Assembly: GCF_029962835.1 (NCBI RefSeq)
Contig: NC_080578.1
Location: 54,057,001 to 54,121,000 of the forward strand
Origin: Magnolia sinica
Taxonomy: Eukaryota > Streptophyta > Magnoliopsida > Magnoliales > Magnoliaceae
Direction of reading: 5' to 3'
DNA: 64,000 bases
Under the pieces are notes generated by a model. It was not told the origin of the DNA. It saw only the letters and a list, made by a program, of their open reading frames with translations, and ran no database searches. Both the position numbers and the translations under genes were made by a program. Below are positions 22,777-34,250 of the stretch, one piece after another (position 1 is the stretch's first letter; every line of letters starts with the position of its first letter).

Positions 22777-25700
22777 TGTAACATCTTGGAAAAATCCGTA
22801 TAAGGACCCGAGTACCACCTCAGGCAGAACCACCTAAGGACCGTGTCATGTCGTAACTTAGACAGAAATTACCTAAGTACTAAACTAAATAATCAGTGGA
22901 TTAAGCATGGGCCACCATTTCCATAAGTGATAAGGCCTAAAACCATTGATACCACTGACTCAATGTCACTTAAAGACCTAAGAGAAATCCCAGGAGCCTG
23001 TCGCTCTCGGGAGTACATTGAAACCCCGTATCAGACCTGGACCGCACATCGAGAGTCTGATGACCACGAAACAATACGATTATGTCAGTCTTACAGGGCT
23101 TGACAACCATCGTGGGAATTGAGCCCAAATGGTGTCCAGAAACATACAACTTGAACCCTGAGTGAAGTGTGTGAGAAACACGAATATCTTTAGAAAATGA
23201 AATGAAACTTAAGTGAATTGAGCCATTCACTCTCATGCGAAATTGAGAATTTTAGACCGTTAGTTTCTAAACAACTTCATCCATGGGAAAATGAAATTTC
23301 TCGGCATATATCTGTATAACTATGGCCCCGATTGAGTAAGTACGACCGTTGATCTGACACATGTCCTCCATGGTTGATCAACTTATCCGATCGCACCAAA
23401 ATTATATTCTGGCATGGATCCATTGTCAGAGAACTTACCCTATGATGTAGGTGAGTAGTGGGCCTCCCCATGAGCCCTGTTTGTCAAAAACAGCCACCCA
23501 AAGGATATAAACCATGTATATAATGGTCCTGGGGCCATTTGCATCACTTCTGTGCTTATAAATAGCCCTTATATCACCCCACCTCTCTCATATACGAATT
23601 TCTTCAAAACTATAAGGGAGAGAGAGAGAGAGAGAGAAGAATGGCAAATGGGAAAGAGAGAAGAAGGATCTTAGGGGATTGTTGCAGGAATCCGCTCCCA
23701 CGACTCCATGCACCAAATCACCTCCCTATTACACTACACAACCTGTTTTGGCTACGATTTTAGATAAGAAAACCTAACCCTAATATCGTTGTAGAGATCC
23801 AGATTGATTAATTAGCAAACTAGCTAACCCATTTCGTTATTTAGGTGCCCGACGTTCCGTTTTCGGGAACGTAGAATTCGAATCAAGTATTCTGACGACA
23901 GGTGTGGACTATAAACACTTAGGTTATGGTTATCAATGCTTTCAATTTCAGCTAATGATTTATGTCTGGCTTGATTGCTACCATATTGTCTTAGATACGC
24001 CGTTTCCGATATATTATACATGTATGAACTATGTTGAACAAAGATGCATCCCATGTGTTTGTGGAAATGTTTGAATGAACATGTAAACATGATTTGTGCT
24101 TGCCATGACTACTGATCTAGGATTCATCATTGTCATATGTATGTTGACTTCCCTGTATAAGGAATTGTTAAAATATATGGTGTAACTAACCTAGTCTATG
24201 TATTTGCTAAAGTGTAGCCTAAGTGTTTGATAAATTGTCTGAATGAGAAATTGTTGATGATTTGTATTTATTAAGAGTATTAAGATAGGATTCTTAATTA
24301 CCTTATTCATATGTATAGTTTCTTTCATGTGATCTTATTTACCTCTATGCAATTTATGGATAAAATGCAAGTATTAGGTAATATGTTCAATCTGTTTGAT
24401 GAAATGCTTAAATGAGGAATTTACTTAGATTGTTTGTTAAATACTGAAATAATTATTACATGTGTTTACTTATTACATCTGAGTAAGATTGGGGCTACAG
24501 CGTAGCCTAAGCAATCGGTAATAGTCCCTGTTCGGGTGACCGAATTAGTCTCGCCACTTTGGATATATTCGATGAATCCAGGTCACACGATGATTATCGA
24601 TAGTGGTTAGGCCATGAGGGGTTCTTATGTGCTCCATGTCGATTAAGTCAGCGTGTGCTCGTACCAATCAAACTTGTCTAATAAACCGATTGGCCCATTA
24701 TGTGTTTACCATGTATGGACACCACTGCTTGAATCTAAGGTACCTATCACCAATGTAAATGCCTACTTTAACCATGGTACCACGATCCGCTAAGACTCAT
24801 GAGCCGGGCATGGTGGTGTGGGACACTGTGTTCGAGCTGTCAGCTTACGCTGGGGTGAAGAGCCTCCTCGAAGCGACCAGTGAGCAACTCAGACTCGTGA
24901 GCCAGGCATGATGGTATGGGATACTGTGTTCATGTTGTTGCCCTACGCTGAGGTGACGAGCCTCCCGTAGTGACCGCGAGTATAAACTTTTGAATTTTCC
25001 TATCGACTATTTTTCATTGGGAGTGATGACCCTACAACTTACCTATCGTATGTGCTTAACTAGGAGTAACGAACCTATATGGATCCTTCAGTTCAGGTCA
25101 ATGATATAAAGGGAGGTACCCCAGCTTCCCAAATCTGGTGTATGAATAAGCTTAATTAAGTACTCGGCTAACATGACCATGCATCGCATTGCATTAGTTA
25201 GGATGTGCTTTAAAGGCGATGAAGTTGCACGGGAGGCAGTGCTGTCATATACGAAATAAGTTATCGGAGTCACTTTTGAGGGAGCTTTTATGCAAGGGCA
25301 TACATCATTACTTGCACTCCATTCCTGCATTAACAAGAGTAATTAGGAAGTAATTGTTATGTTGCTTTACCATTACTTCTTGATTAACTTGATAACATGT
25401 TAACCTTTGCCTTATTATACCACTGAGTTGATCACTCACTCCCACCTTGGGACAGTGTTTTAAAACACCAATCAGACTCTAGTTTTGATGTAGGTATTGA
25501 TGAAGTCTATGCAATAGAGCAGGACTTTATGGATGAGGAGTAGTTCTCCTACTTTCAGCTCTCGGGCGGGTCTAGGTAGACCTCATGCTAATACGTAAGA
25601 GACATTGGGATATTTGGCTTAGCTGGACACTTTACATTTCCACATTTTATATATTTTGAAAATAATATATGTATATATTCAACCCGGTTCATACTGTGGA

Positions 25701-25919
25701 GGTTGTGAAACACTTACACACTTAAATATATAAGCTTCAGACTTCTGCTTGCTTAGTTTAATTATAACCAGAGTATGATATGCTGTTTTAATATAATCTC
25801 ACTCATGTTTAACTCATTATTATGGATGAAATCTAAACATCATTATCCATATTGCATAAGTGATGTGCTGGATCTCGGGAGTAGAGCTTTGCTTGACCCT
25901 CGAGATTCAAGGCGTTACA
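22777..25919 (+). repeat. Element A 5' LTR, 3.14 kb
   Basis: TGTAACATCTTGGAAAAATC at the start and ATTCAAGGCGTTACA at the end. It contains a clear TATA box (TATAAATA, 23557-23564), a (GA)n run at about 23618-23638 downstream of it in the likely leader, and a tandem repeat block at about 24786-24975 related to that in the solo LTR at 17495. Inserted into repeat R copy 2. Confidence 0.93.
23557..23564 (+). promoter_or_regulatory. TATA box in element A 5' LTR
   Basis: TATAAATA within GCTTATAAATAGCCCTTATA, followed about 25-35 bases on by CACCTCTCTCATA, a plausible transcription start region. Confidence 0.6.
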
Positions 25920-25920
25920 A

Positions 25921-25938
25921 GTTGGTATCAGAGCATGA
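25921..25938 (+). promoter_or_regulatory. Primer-binding site (initiator tRNA-Met) of element A
   Basis: TTGGTATCAGAGCATGATT lies one base after the LTR end. TGGTATCAGAGC is the standard plant retrotransposon match to the 3' end of initiator tRNA-Met. Confidence 0.92.
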
Positions 25939-26770
25939 TTTAGATTAAACTAGACCTGGGTTATAGTTAACACGATGTACTCTGACGCACTCTGACTTTG
26001 GAAGGGAGCGATAGAATTTAGAGATCGCATTAGGATCCCAAGGTTTCACCGATGGGCGAGACCAAATGTTGTAGTTTAGTCCACAACATATACCTAAAGG
26101 ACTTGGATCACGTGCATTGACCCAAGTCACCTCTGGGCCAACAGTCGACGGGTTTAAGTCGTTAGTTGACGATTTCCAAACCTGAAACAGACCCAAAAGG
26201 TGCAAATATGCACGCGTTGAGCTGTGAAAATGGACCGTGCGGGCCTAAGACCCTAAAGCACAAGATTTGGTGGGGCCTAGGGGGTCCCACGCATCAAAAT
26301 GAGACCCCGAGAAGGGGTGGCCATCGCCCTAGGGCGGCGCCACCGCCGAACCCTCCAGATGGGTGCGGCAACACCGCCAGCCCTGTCTAGAGGGGCGTGG
26401 CGGCACTGCGGGATCAGTGGCGCGCCACCACCGGCTGACCTTGGTGGGTCCCTCCTATGTGTGGGGGGCCCCTCTTAACCCTCCAAACCCCCCTCTTTCT
26501 TCATTCCACCCTTTTCCTATCCCACAAACACTTCCAAACACCTCCAAACTTCCCACAAACTCTCTTTCTCTCTCAAATTCTCATTTTCATACACTCAAAT
26601 CCCCCATTTCTTCTACATCCTACACCCCTCCACCACTATTCCTCTAAAACTATCCTTTACATCTTCCCATCTCCCTTATTCTCACCCATTTGAGTACAAA
26701 ACCCTCCTTTTTGTGTCTCATAACCCTCAAACCTTCAAATCCACTTCATACTTAAGGTTTTTCCATCTTA
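25939..26770 (+). other. Element A leader, no recognised gene
   Basis: Starts moderately GC-rich (GGGGCCTAGGGGGTCCC near 26274), then turns into a long pyrimidine-rich stretch (26470-26760) of C, T and A. Open frames there are low-complexity P/S/T-rich text and are not taken as genes. Confidence 0.5.
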
Positions 26771-28095
26771 ATGGCTCTATTTGAGATTGTAACCGCCATT
26801 TTCTCCATTTCAACACGCCTTTCCCTTATGGGAAAGAAGAGAGTGGCCCCGGATGAGGCCGAGTCTAGTCGTCTAAGTCGTTCTAAGAAGAAGATGAGTG
26901 CAGAGACAAGTGCAAGCACCAAGCGAAGGTTGAAGTAGGACTTCGACCCTCGAATACCGATAGAAAGGTCTCTACCGGCGGGCGCCGAACTTGGTAAGTT
27001 CCGTGATCGCAAGGTTGTATTTGAAGCTCACGTTGATGAGAAGTTATTTGGGTTATATCCCATGATCGACATCCTCCTGGAGAATGGGTGTGGTCCCATA
27101 TTTGAAGGAAAAACAGATGCTAGTGAAGGGTTCGTACGAGCCTTATATGCACACATAAGAGACCCAACTCTTAAGCCTCTCCATTTTATCATTCCGTTGG
27201 AGAGAACTAAAACCAGAGTCAATGTGGATGTCATGGCCCATATCATGGGAATAGAGCGTGGTGTGGTACATGCCAGTGATACTAATCTCGCTAATGGACA
27301 GGAGACAAAATTGCCGCACACGTTTCCTTTGCGGCCAACTTGTTAATTGTAGGCAAGGAAATAGTCTCGCATTGACAAGTATGACAGAGGATTTCTACCT
27401 GCTCCACCACATATGCACGTACAATGTGTATCCTAGATGGAGCAACCACACAGAATGCACTAGATTTATGGTGGACTTCTTGTGCAGAGTTGGACAGGGA
27501 GAAAAAGTGTGCCTGCCTACTCTCGCCTTAACTCAGATAATTAGTACTGCATGATCTACTTGGGGGAACGCATCCCTCCCATTCTGCCAACTCATCTGCA
27601 AGATAGCCACCAACTTTGGATTCAGGCTTCACATGGACAACCTCGCTTCTATCCACTTCATCAATGAGACTACACTCAACAATATAAGATAGGCCCCAGG
27701 TAACACTAAGCCAGAATTGATGAGTATGAGGATGAGATAGAAGAAGAGATCGAAGAAGTGGAAGACAGTGAAGAAGACGAAGGCAGTGAAGAAGAGGAAG
27801 GTAGTGAGGTGAAGAAGAGGAAGGCAACAGAGAAGAGGGACAGGAAGAAGAAGAGGTGGCCCAGGATTTAGACAAGGGACCACCTACTGTTCGTGAGGAC
27901 CACCATGACCAGGCCACCTTAGAAGCCCGCATGGCTAAGATTGAAGAAAATCAGGCCTACTTAAAGCAAAAGTTCGAGGAAAACCAAGCCTACTTGAAGT
28001 AAAATTTTAAGAGAATGTTTCACACCCTGAAGGCCCTCCTGTGTTGTATGCAAGATAAGGGAGCGCCTCCACCTTCGCCAAAATCAGAGGACTAA
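26771..28095 (+). pseudogene. Extra ORF before gag: plant transposon-type protein with acidic and coiled-coil tail, broken
   Basis: Starts at the ATG at 26771. Order: basic N-terminus (SRLSRSKKKM), a TAG at 26936-26938, then FEAHVDEKLFGLYPM, NGCGPIFEGKTDASEGFVRA and VDVMAHIMGIERGVVH. The layout (a hydrophobic globular block with a 'VRALYA' turn and 'IMGIERG' helix) resembles the putative plant transposon protein domain found in many plant retroelements. After a stop at 27344 the similarity continues in another frame (DFYLLHHICTYNVYPRWSNH, then KVCLPTLALTQI, to about 27540), so a frameshift lies near 27300-27345. Next comes a Glu/Asp-rich stretch (27725-27830) and a short coiled coil with the repeat FEENQAYLK-type unit (27930-28010), ending with TAA at 28093-28095. 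Function is unknown; in related elements such ORFs have no proven role. Confidence 0.6.
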
Positions 28096-28629
28096 TTGTA
28101 TGTTTATGGTTGTTTTTCTTACTTTTTGTAATAGCCTTGGATAGGCTTAGTTTGGATGTTAGGTTAGTAAGTGTTAAAGCTTTTGTTAATTATCTTACAA
28201 TCATCCTCTGTCATAGTGCATGCAATACCACATCATATGTAACTATGACAAATTTTGTTAAATGAAATGCATGAAGCTTCTTTGTTTAGAAATGTGTAAA
28301 ATGTTTTTTTTTTAAAAAGTGGATGATGTTATCCTAATCCTGTAAATGTTGCACCCTATGTTGTATATAGGAAATACCTCCCAAAACTATTTGGAACATG
28401 ACATGTCTCTCACTTAGTGGAATGAATGATGGGGCCCCTCACCCAATTGGTAGCCAAACGGACCCCAGTTTGGGTCCGAGTAGCAAGACCTTGCCGGATT
28501 CACAACCGGCCATTGGCCCATAAATGGGCCAACACCGAGTGCACCACTGGTTCTGGGTTAGAACCGTGCGTCTTCGTCGACGCCCCACATGCCTTAAGCA
28601 GCCTCTACCCCTAATAGGTTAGAGCGAAT
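28096..28629 (+). other. Spacer between the extra ORF and gag
   Basis: AT-rich to about 28330 with a T-run and A-run near 28302-28317, resembling an mRNA 3' end or an intron, then a GC-richer stretch (28430-28620) that may be the eroded N-terminal part of gag. No clear motif. Confidence 0.4.
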
Positions 28630-29450
28630 GATGCTCATAATGCAACAACAACAAGAAGTTTTGACCACTATATCGGGGGCCATTGCACAAAACATGAATG
28701 TGGCCCCAGCGATGCCACCCGTACAGCCTACTAGGGCTATAACTACAAGTGGCCCGTTCGAGCACTTTTAGTGCCTCCGTCCTCATACTTTTGTGGGTAC
28801 TCATAGACCCGAGGAGGCCGAGTACTGGTTGGATCGCATTTCCAAGATGTTGAGGCCATTGCATTGTACCGAGGTAGAACAGGTTGAGCTAGTCACATAT
28901 ATGTTTGAGAAGGAAGCTAGCCTGTGGTGGACAGTGTTCTTTGAACCGTTCCCACAGGATTTACGTGGACGTGGGACGAATTTGAAGTATGCTTCCACGA
29001 GATGTATTTCCCCCTCACTTACCGCAATGAAAAGGAGGGCGAATTCCTCCACCTCCGATAGGGAGAATGTCAGTGGTAGAATACGAGAACCGTTTCATCG
29101 AGATGGATAGATATGTTCCTTTGATTTTAGTAGATGAGCCAATGAGAATGCGATGATTTTCAGAAGGGTTACGGGCTGATATCCGCACCAAGATGTGTTG
29201 TACTAACATTCCCAACTATACTGAGCTAGTGAACATGTCCCTGCGAGCTGAGCAGGAGAGTGAAGGAGTGTCTTGAACATGCATGTCGATGGGCCTGAGG
29301 CCTAGGCCTGAATTACCGAACCGACCATTTCTCGGCAAGAGGCCACGTATGAACTCGTCACCCAGACCAATGGCTTCGCTAGCTCAACAGAGATGAACTG
29401 ACCTTTGGTGTACCTATGGTAAGAAAGCGGGCCATACTGGCCCCTTTTGT
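28630..29450 (+). pseudogene. Element A gag (capsid and zinc knuckle), broken
   Basis: Forms the particle core that packages element RNA. The retrotransposon gag fold is readable as HTFVGTHRPEEAEYWLDRIS, LVTYMFEKEASLWW, then TWTWDEFEVCFHEMYFP and YRNEKEGEFLHL, spread over more than one frame with stops (for example within FEHF.CLRPHTF). The zinc knuckle at 29409-29450 reads CTYGKKAGHTGPFC: the first Cys, the His and the last Cys are present, but the second Cys of C-x2-C-x4-H-x4-C is Gly, so it could not bind zinc normally. It follows the extra ORF and precedes PR in the usual order. Confidence 0.75.
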
Positions 29451-29603
29451 TTTACCAAGATGAAGGACAACAGCTTTACACTGCCTCAGAAGGTCAACCG
29501 CTAGCCACCACATGTTATTTCAGCTCCACCTCTTCGATCTGCACCACCGACAGAACCATTCTACTGACCTCCTGTATCTCGTAATAGGCCGCCTCAGCAA
29601 TCT

Positions 29604-30219
29604 ATGGCAACACAACCTAATCGTTCGCAACAAGCTCGAGTACATGCACTCGCAGCCGAAGCCTCTAAATTAGCGGTTGCAGTACCACTAACCTTTGAAG
29701 TCACTGCCCACATCCAAGGTACACTAGTATTTCTGTTAGTGGACATCGGGTCCACTATGTCCATGATAGTATACTCTACAGTTAAGTGATTAGGGCTAAA
29801 CACTACCCCTATGGTTGAAGTGAGAGTCATCACCGCAGCAGGAACCTTCACAGATGCCACTAAGCTTTTAAGAGTTGCCCAGTAAACTTAGGGAGCAGAG
29901 TGGTGTGCATTGACCTGATTGTCACCACAAAATATCATTACGACGTCATCCTCAGCGTGGATTGGCTCACCGAAATGAAGGCAGAAATTGACTGTGAAAC
30001 TAGATTGGTGACAGCCTGTGGGCTCAAGGGCACGACCTTCACCTTCTCAATTCAAGTCAGTTGTCCTTACCGCATTCATTATTATGCTTCCCTATTGGAA
30101 AATAGCAATGGTCCGTCACTTGGGGACATGCCAGTAGTCCAAGATTTCATGGATGTGTTCAAAATGATCCCTGGGCTACCTCCTCAGTGCGAGATCGACT
30201 TTACCATTGACCTTGCGTG
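29604..30219 (+). pseudogene. Element A protease region
   Basis: The aspartic protease motif reads LVDIGSTMSMI, with the Asp codon at 29742-29744; the family motif is D-[ST]-G, here D-I-G-S, so the active-site loop is altered. Downstream, TKYHYDVILSVDWLTEMKAE with a following IDCE is the usual end of the PR domain in this lineage. A stop after 29787 and a frame change separate the two parts. Confidence 0.75.
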
Positions 30220-30225
30220 ACACTA

Positions 30226-31440
30226 ATCTCCTTACCGACGTACCGCATGCCTCTGTGTGAAATGGAGGAATTGAGGAAGTAGATTGATGATTTATTAAAC
30301 TCGAGTTTTATACAACAAAGCGTATATCCTGGGGAGCACCTGTATTGTTCGTGAAAAAGAAGGATGGATCACTGTGGTTGTGTATAGATTATCGCAGGTT
30401 AAATCATGTCACAGTTAAGAAGAAGTATCCTCTACCCAGGATAGATGATCTGTTTGACTAATTGAAGGGGGCTCAGTATTTTTCTAAGATAGACTTATAG
30501 TCAGGGTATCATCAGATGCATGTCAAGAATGAAGACGTGCAAAAAAATAGCCTTCAGGACCAGCTTCAGGCACTACAAATTCCTCATGATGTCATTTGGA
30601 CTTATAAATGCACCGATTGTATTCATGGATCTCATGAACTGGGTGTTTCGGCCATACCTTTACCAATTCATCATCATATTCATAGATGACATTTTAATAT
30701 ACTCAAAGAGTTGGAAAGACCACAAAGAACATCTGCAAGCAATCTTTGATACTCTTAGGCAGAATCAGTTGTTTGCATAGTACCAAAAATGTGACTTCTG
30801 GAAGGAAGAAGTCAAGTTTTTGGGAATGTTTCCAAGGAAGGAATCACCGTGGACCTTGCCAAGGTGACTGCAGTACAGGACTAGGAGTAGCCCGACTCAA
30901 TCACAGAAGTGAGGAGTTTCCTTGGACTTGCTGGCTATTATCACCGATTCATTAAAGATTTCTCCAAGATAGCCCAACCATTATCTCAACTTACTTGGAA
31001 AGATCTTAAAGCTGCTTAGAACGAGAAAGTAGAGGCAACCTTTCAAGAATTAAAGGATAAGCTGACATTTGCACTCGTATTAGTGCTGTTAGAGCAAGGG
31101 GTTAGATATACTATTTACACCGATGCCTCTCATGTTAGTTTGGGTTGTGTGCTTATGCAAAAGGATAGGGTGATCGCCTACGCCTCACAACAGTTGAGGA
31201 AACATGAAGAAAATTACCCCACTCATAACCTGGAGTTGGCGGTAGTTATTTTCACATTAAATCTTTAGAGACATTACCTTTATAGAGAGGAGTTCAAGCT
31301 CTTTTGTGACCACAAGAGCCTCAATTACATCTTTACGCAGAGGGTCCTGAATATGAGGCGCCATTGGATGGAGACTTTGAAAGACTTCAAGTTTAAAGTC
31401 TCCTACCATCTGGTAAGGCCAACCTTGTGGCCGATGCGTT
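30226..31440 (+). pseudogene. Element A reverse transcriptase and RNase H, broken
   Basis: Copies element RNA into DNA. RT motifs in order: [20 protein letters not shown] (about 30335), [17 protein letters not shown] then GYHQM with a TAG between, FGLINAPIVFMDLMN, and the catalytic FIDDILIYSKS (30679-30711), where both Asp residues are kept. Next FLGLAGYYHRFIKDFS (about 30913), then RNase H with [15 protein letters not shown] (about 31116) and [13 protein letters not shown]. At least six stops interrupt it; several fit CAG-to-TAG or CAA-to-TAA changes. A frameshift lies near 30780-30850. Confidence 0.85.
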
Positions 31441-31729
31441 GAGCCACAAGAAAACTGTAGAATTTATAGCACTACTGATGGTAGAAGAGTGGAATATGGT
31501 GGAGTTTGTGTGGGATTTCGAACAGTGGCTGACAGTGGAGGAGCCATTCGAGAGCGTCGTACACTTCCACGTGCAGCCACTTATTGATAACCAGATCATT
31601 GTGGCTCAGAAGGAAGATGAGCTATTGGTAAACATGAGAGAACGTGCAAATGACAGTGAAGAATCAGAATAAAGGATTTTCTTGGATGGAGGTTTGCAGT
31701 ATCGTGGTCGCCTATGCATCCCGAACCAT

Positions 31730-33015
31730 CACGACTTGAGGAGAGAAGTTTTAGAGGCCACACATAATGCAAAGTTGGTGATGCATCCGGGAAGTACAAC
31801 GATGTATCGAGATGTAAAGCATTCATACTAGTGGGACAACATGAAGGCCCAAATAGTAGATGTTGTGTCCAATGCCTCATGTGCCAGCAGGTAAAGGCCG
31901 AACATCGCCGACCCCCTGGTTTACTTCAGCCCATGCCCATAACCGAGTGGAAGTGGGATTTCATATCTATAGATTTCATTTTCAGGTTACCAAAGATGAG
32001 AAAGGGGCATGACTCCATTTGGGTGATTATGGACCGGTTAACGAAATCGGCCCATTTCCTCCCAATTAGAGTTTCTAATTCGGTAAATGATATAGCCAAG
32101 TTGTACATCAAGGAGATAGTACGACTGCATGGGGTTCCTATAGAGATTGTGTCCGACCGAGAAACATGATTCACGTCTATTTTTTGGACTTGAATCTAAG
32201 AAGCAATGGGGGTGGAACTGAAATTTAGTACTCTATGCCACCCTCAGACCAATGGGTAGATAGAACGGGTGAATTAGATACTCAAAGACATGTTGCGAGC
32301 GTGCGTACTTGACTTTAAGGACAGCTGGGATGACTGTCTCCCTTATGTCGAGTTTGCTTATAACAACAGCTTCCAAGCAAGCATTGGCATGGCTCCTTAC
32401 AAAGCCTTGTATGGATGCCCATGTCAAACTTCACATTATTGGGTAAAAGTTGGTGAGAAGAGCTTGGTTGGCCCAAATCTAATTTATGCAACTTTAGAAA
32501 AGATCGATATTATCAGGTGTCGACTCCTTAAAGCCCAGAGTAGATAGAAGAGTTATGCTGATACGAGATGGAGGTAGTTGGAATTTGAAGTTGAGGACCA
32601 TGTATTTCTTAAGGTTTCCCCAATGAAAGGAGTACTTTGTTTTAGCATAAAAGGGAAACTCACGTCGAGATTCATTGGCCCGTTCATGTATCGCCTTGCC
32701 CACACCACTCGTATGCATGCACAACTTATTTCATGTATCGATGTTGAAGAAATATATTCCTGACCCTGCCCATATTATCAAATGGGAGCAAGTGCAGCTA
32801 AGTGAAGATGCTACCTATGTACTATGACCAACGCGTGTTATAGATAGGAGGGAACAAGTGCTACACAGCAAAGTTATCCCACTCGTGAAAGTGTTATGGA
32901 CACACCACACTGAGGAGAAGGCTACTTGGGAAACAGAAGCCAAAGTTCATAAGAACTACCCTCAAATCCTTGAGGAATATAAAAAGGTATTAATTTCAGG
33001 GATGAAATTTTTCTT
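31730..33015 (+). pseudogene. Element A integrase with chromodomain-like C-terminus, broken
   Basis: Inserts the DNA copy in the genome. The HHCC zinc region spans about 31740-31900 (HNAKLVMHPG, then CLMCQQVKAEHRRPPG). The DDE core has FISIDFIFRLPK (first Asp, about 31960), IVSDRET (second Asp, about 32150) and IERVN (Glu, about 32260), with stops beside the Glu. VEFAYNNSFQASIGMAPYKA and FLKVSPMKGVLCFSIKGKL are the C-terminal IN motifs. The end (VLWTHHTEEKATWETEAKV, about 32895-32955) is a chromodomain-like tail; in chromoviruses such tails steer insertion to particular chromatin. Stops at about 32166, 32259 and 32273, plus a frame change near 32760. Confidence 0.85.
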
Positions 33016-33016
33016 T

Positions 33017-33029
33017 AAGGGGGGTAGAT
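33017..33029 (+). promoter_or_regulatory. Polypurine tract of element A
   Basis: AAGGGGGGTAGAT lies directly before the 3' LTR TGTAACG, the primer site for plus-strand DNA. Confidence 0.85.
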
Positions 33030-33132
33030 TGTAACGTCTTGGAAAAATCCGTATAAGGACCCGAGTACCACCTAAGGACCATGTCCTATTGTAACTTAGA
33101 CAGAAATTAACTAATTACTAAACTAAATAATA
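33030..33132 (+). repeat. Element A 3' LTR, first 103 bp only
   Basis: TGTAACGTCTTGGAAAAATC .. CTAAACTAAATAATAAG matches the start of the 5' LTR at 22777. After this the sequence is copia LTR, so about 3 kb of LTR is missing. Confidence 0.9.
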
Positions 33133-34166
33133 AGTATTTTATAGTTTTGTAAATTCTTAAGCTATTTAGTGCTCATTTTATATTCTCTTTAATTAGCTTT
33201 CTTTGCATTTGATTTTGTATTCTGCATTCCAATTTTATTTGAAAGAGGGATTGAGGTATTTCCATTTCTTGGAATCAAAATCAAATCAAGCTAGCCCAAG
33301 GTGATTAAATTTAAAATCAATTTAGAACCTAGAACCATTTCATAAGTGAGTGTGAACATTAAACTTCTACGTTGAACTTCTACTTCGAATTGGTTCTTCT
33401 GGGCTGCATCAAAAGGAGAATATCAGATAATATATTTACAGTTTTGTAAATTCATTATTTTGGTTTCATTAAGATTGTGCTAGAAAATCTCTTTATTTTA
33501 GTTTGTCTGAGGTGATCCAGAAAACTTAGAGTGTGGGGTTTTTGAATTGTGTAAGCTCACTTAAAAGACATAATTGTAAGGGTTTTAGGTGAACCTTAAA
33601 AAAACCTATTTTATAGTGAACGCTAATATCCACTATGTGAGGATATTAGGAGTGGAGTAGTTGTGTGGCTGTTTTTCTAAACAATCGGTATACACATAAG
33701 TGAACCACTATAATTTCTGGTCTTGTGGTTGATTAGTTATTTCTTTTTATGGATGTTTGTAGTTTCCCTTTTTGCATTTGTGGAGAATGTTGTAATTTTC
33801 TTTTATGCAAGTATGGGAATGTTGTAATAGCTTAATTACTTCCTTTACTATTTATTTCTTTATTCCTTTATATCAGTTTGAGTTTTTGATACACAAACCA
33901 TTTTAGGAATCAGGTTGTCCTACCATACACCTTTGGTTTTTGGTGCAAGGTTGTCCTTAGAACAACGTCTATATCAACTTCTTAATACTTGTACTCTTGA
34001 GGTTGTATTTAATTTCAGTATTATGAGATTGTTTATTGCTATCAGTATTTATATTTGTTTAAATTTCGCTGTTAACTTTTTAATTTGGTATAGTCCTATT
34101 CACACCCCCCCACCCCACCCCCCTCCCCCCCCCCCCCGTCTAGGACTTAATAGCTCGGCCTTTTCA
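33133..34166 (+). repeat. Element B 5' LTR, 5' part missing
   Basis: Shared blocks with the reversed LTR at 38255-40245: TCTGGGCTGC, AACTTAGAGTGTGGGG, AGGATATTAGGAGTGGAGTA, CTAGGACTTA..CTCGGCC and TTTTCA at the end. A C-rich run (34104-34138) precedes the end, the counterpart of the G-run at 38282 in the reversed copy. Confidence 0.8.
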
Positions 34167-34168
34167 AG

Positions 34169-34181
34169 TGGTATCAGAGCC
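34169..34181 (+). promoter_or_regulatory. Primer-binding site of element B
   Basis: TGGTATCAGAGCC directly after the LTR end TTTTCA, matching initiator tRNA-Met. Confidence 0.92.
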
Positions 34182-34250
34182 TAATAACTCATTTTAATTG
34201 TTATTTCTTTTGGATTAATTTCCTAAGGTAATCGATCTGAGCTTTGTAAG

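Larger units (their letters stand above)
22777..33132 (+). mobile_element. Element A: Ty3/gypsy chromovirus, 3' LTR truncated
   Basis: Plus-strand LTR retrotransposon in the order 5' LTR (22777-25919), PBS (25921-25938), extra ORF (26771-28095), gag (~28630-29450), PR (~29640-30000), RT/RNase H (~30230-31440), integrase (~31730-32760), chromodomain-like end (~32830-32990), PPT (33017-33029) and the first 103 bases of the 3' LTR (33030-33132). The pol order PR-RT-RH-IN marks Ty3/gypsy; the C-terminal end and LTR type point to the Tekay/Del chromovirus group. Many stops and frameshifts make it inactive. The 3' LTR matches the 5' LTR start, apart from a 14-base deletion, then ends abruptly at a junction with copia LTR sequence. 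Confidence 0.93.

Noticed and set aside
26166-26693. Plus-strand open frames in the leader of element A
   Set aside because: Pro/Ser/Thr/Leu-rich text from a C/T-rich stretch; no domain and no conservation evidence.
34104-34138. G-quadruplex or i-motif function for the C-rich run (and G-run at 40693-40708)
   Set aside because: Each sits where copia and Athila elements normally have C-rich LTR ends or PPTs, and homopolymers of this length are prone to sequencing error.
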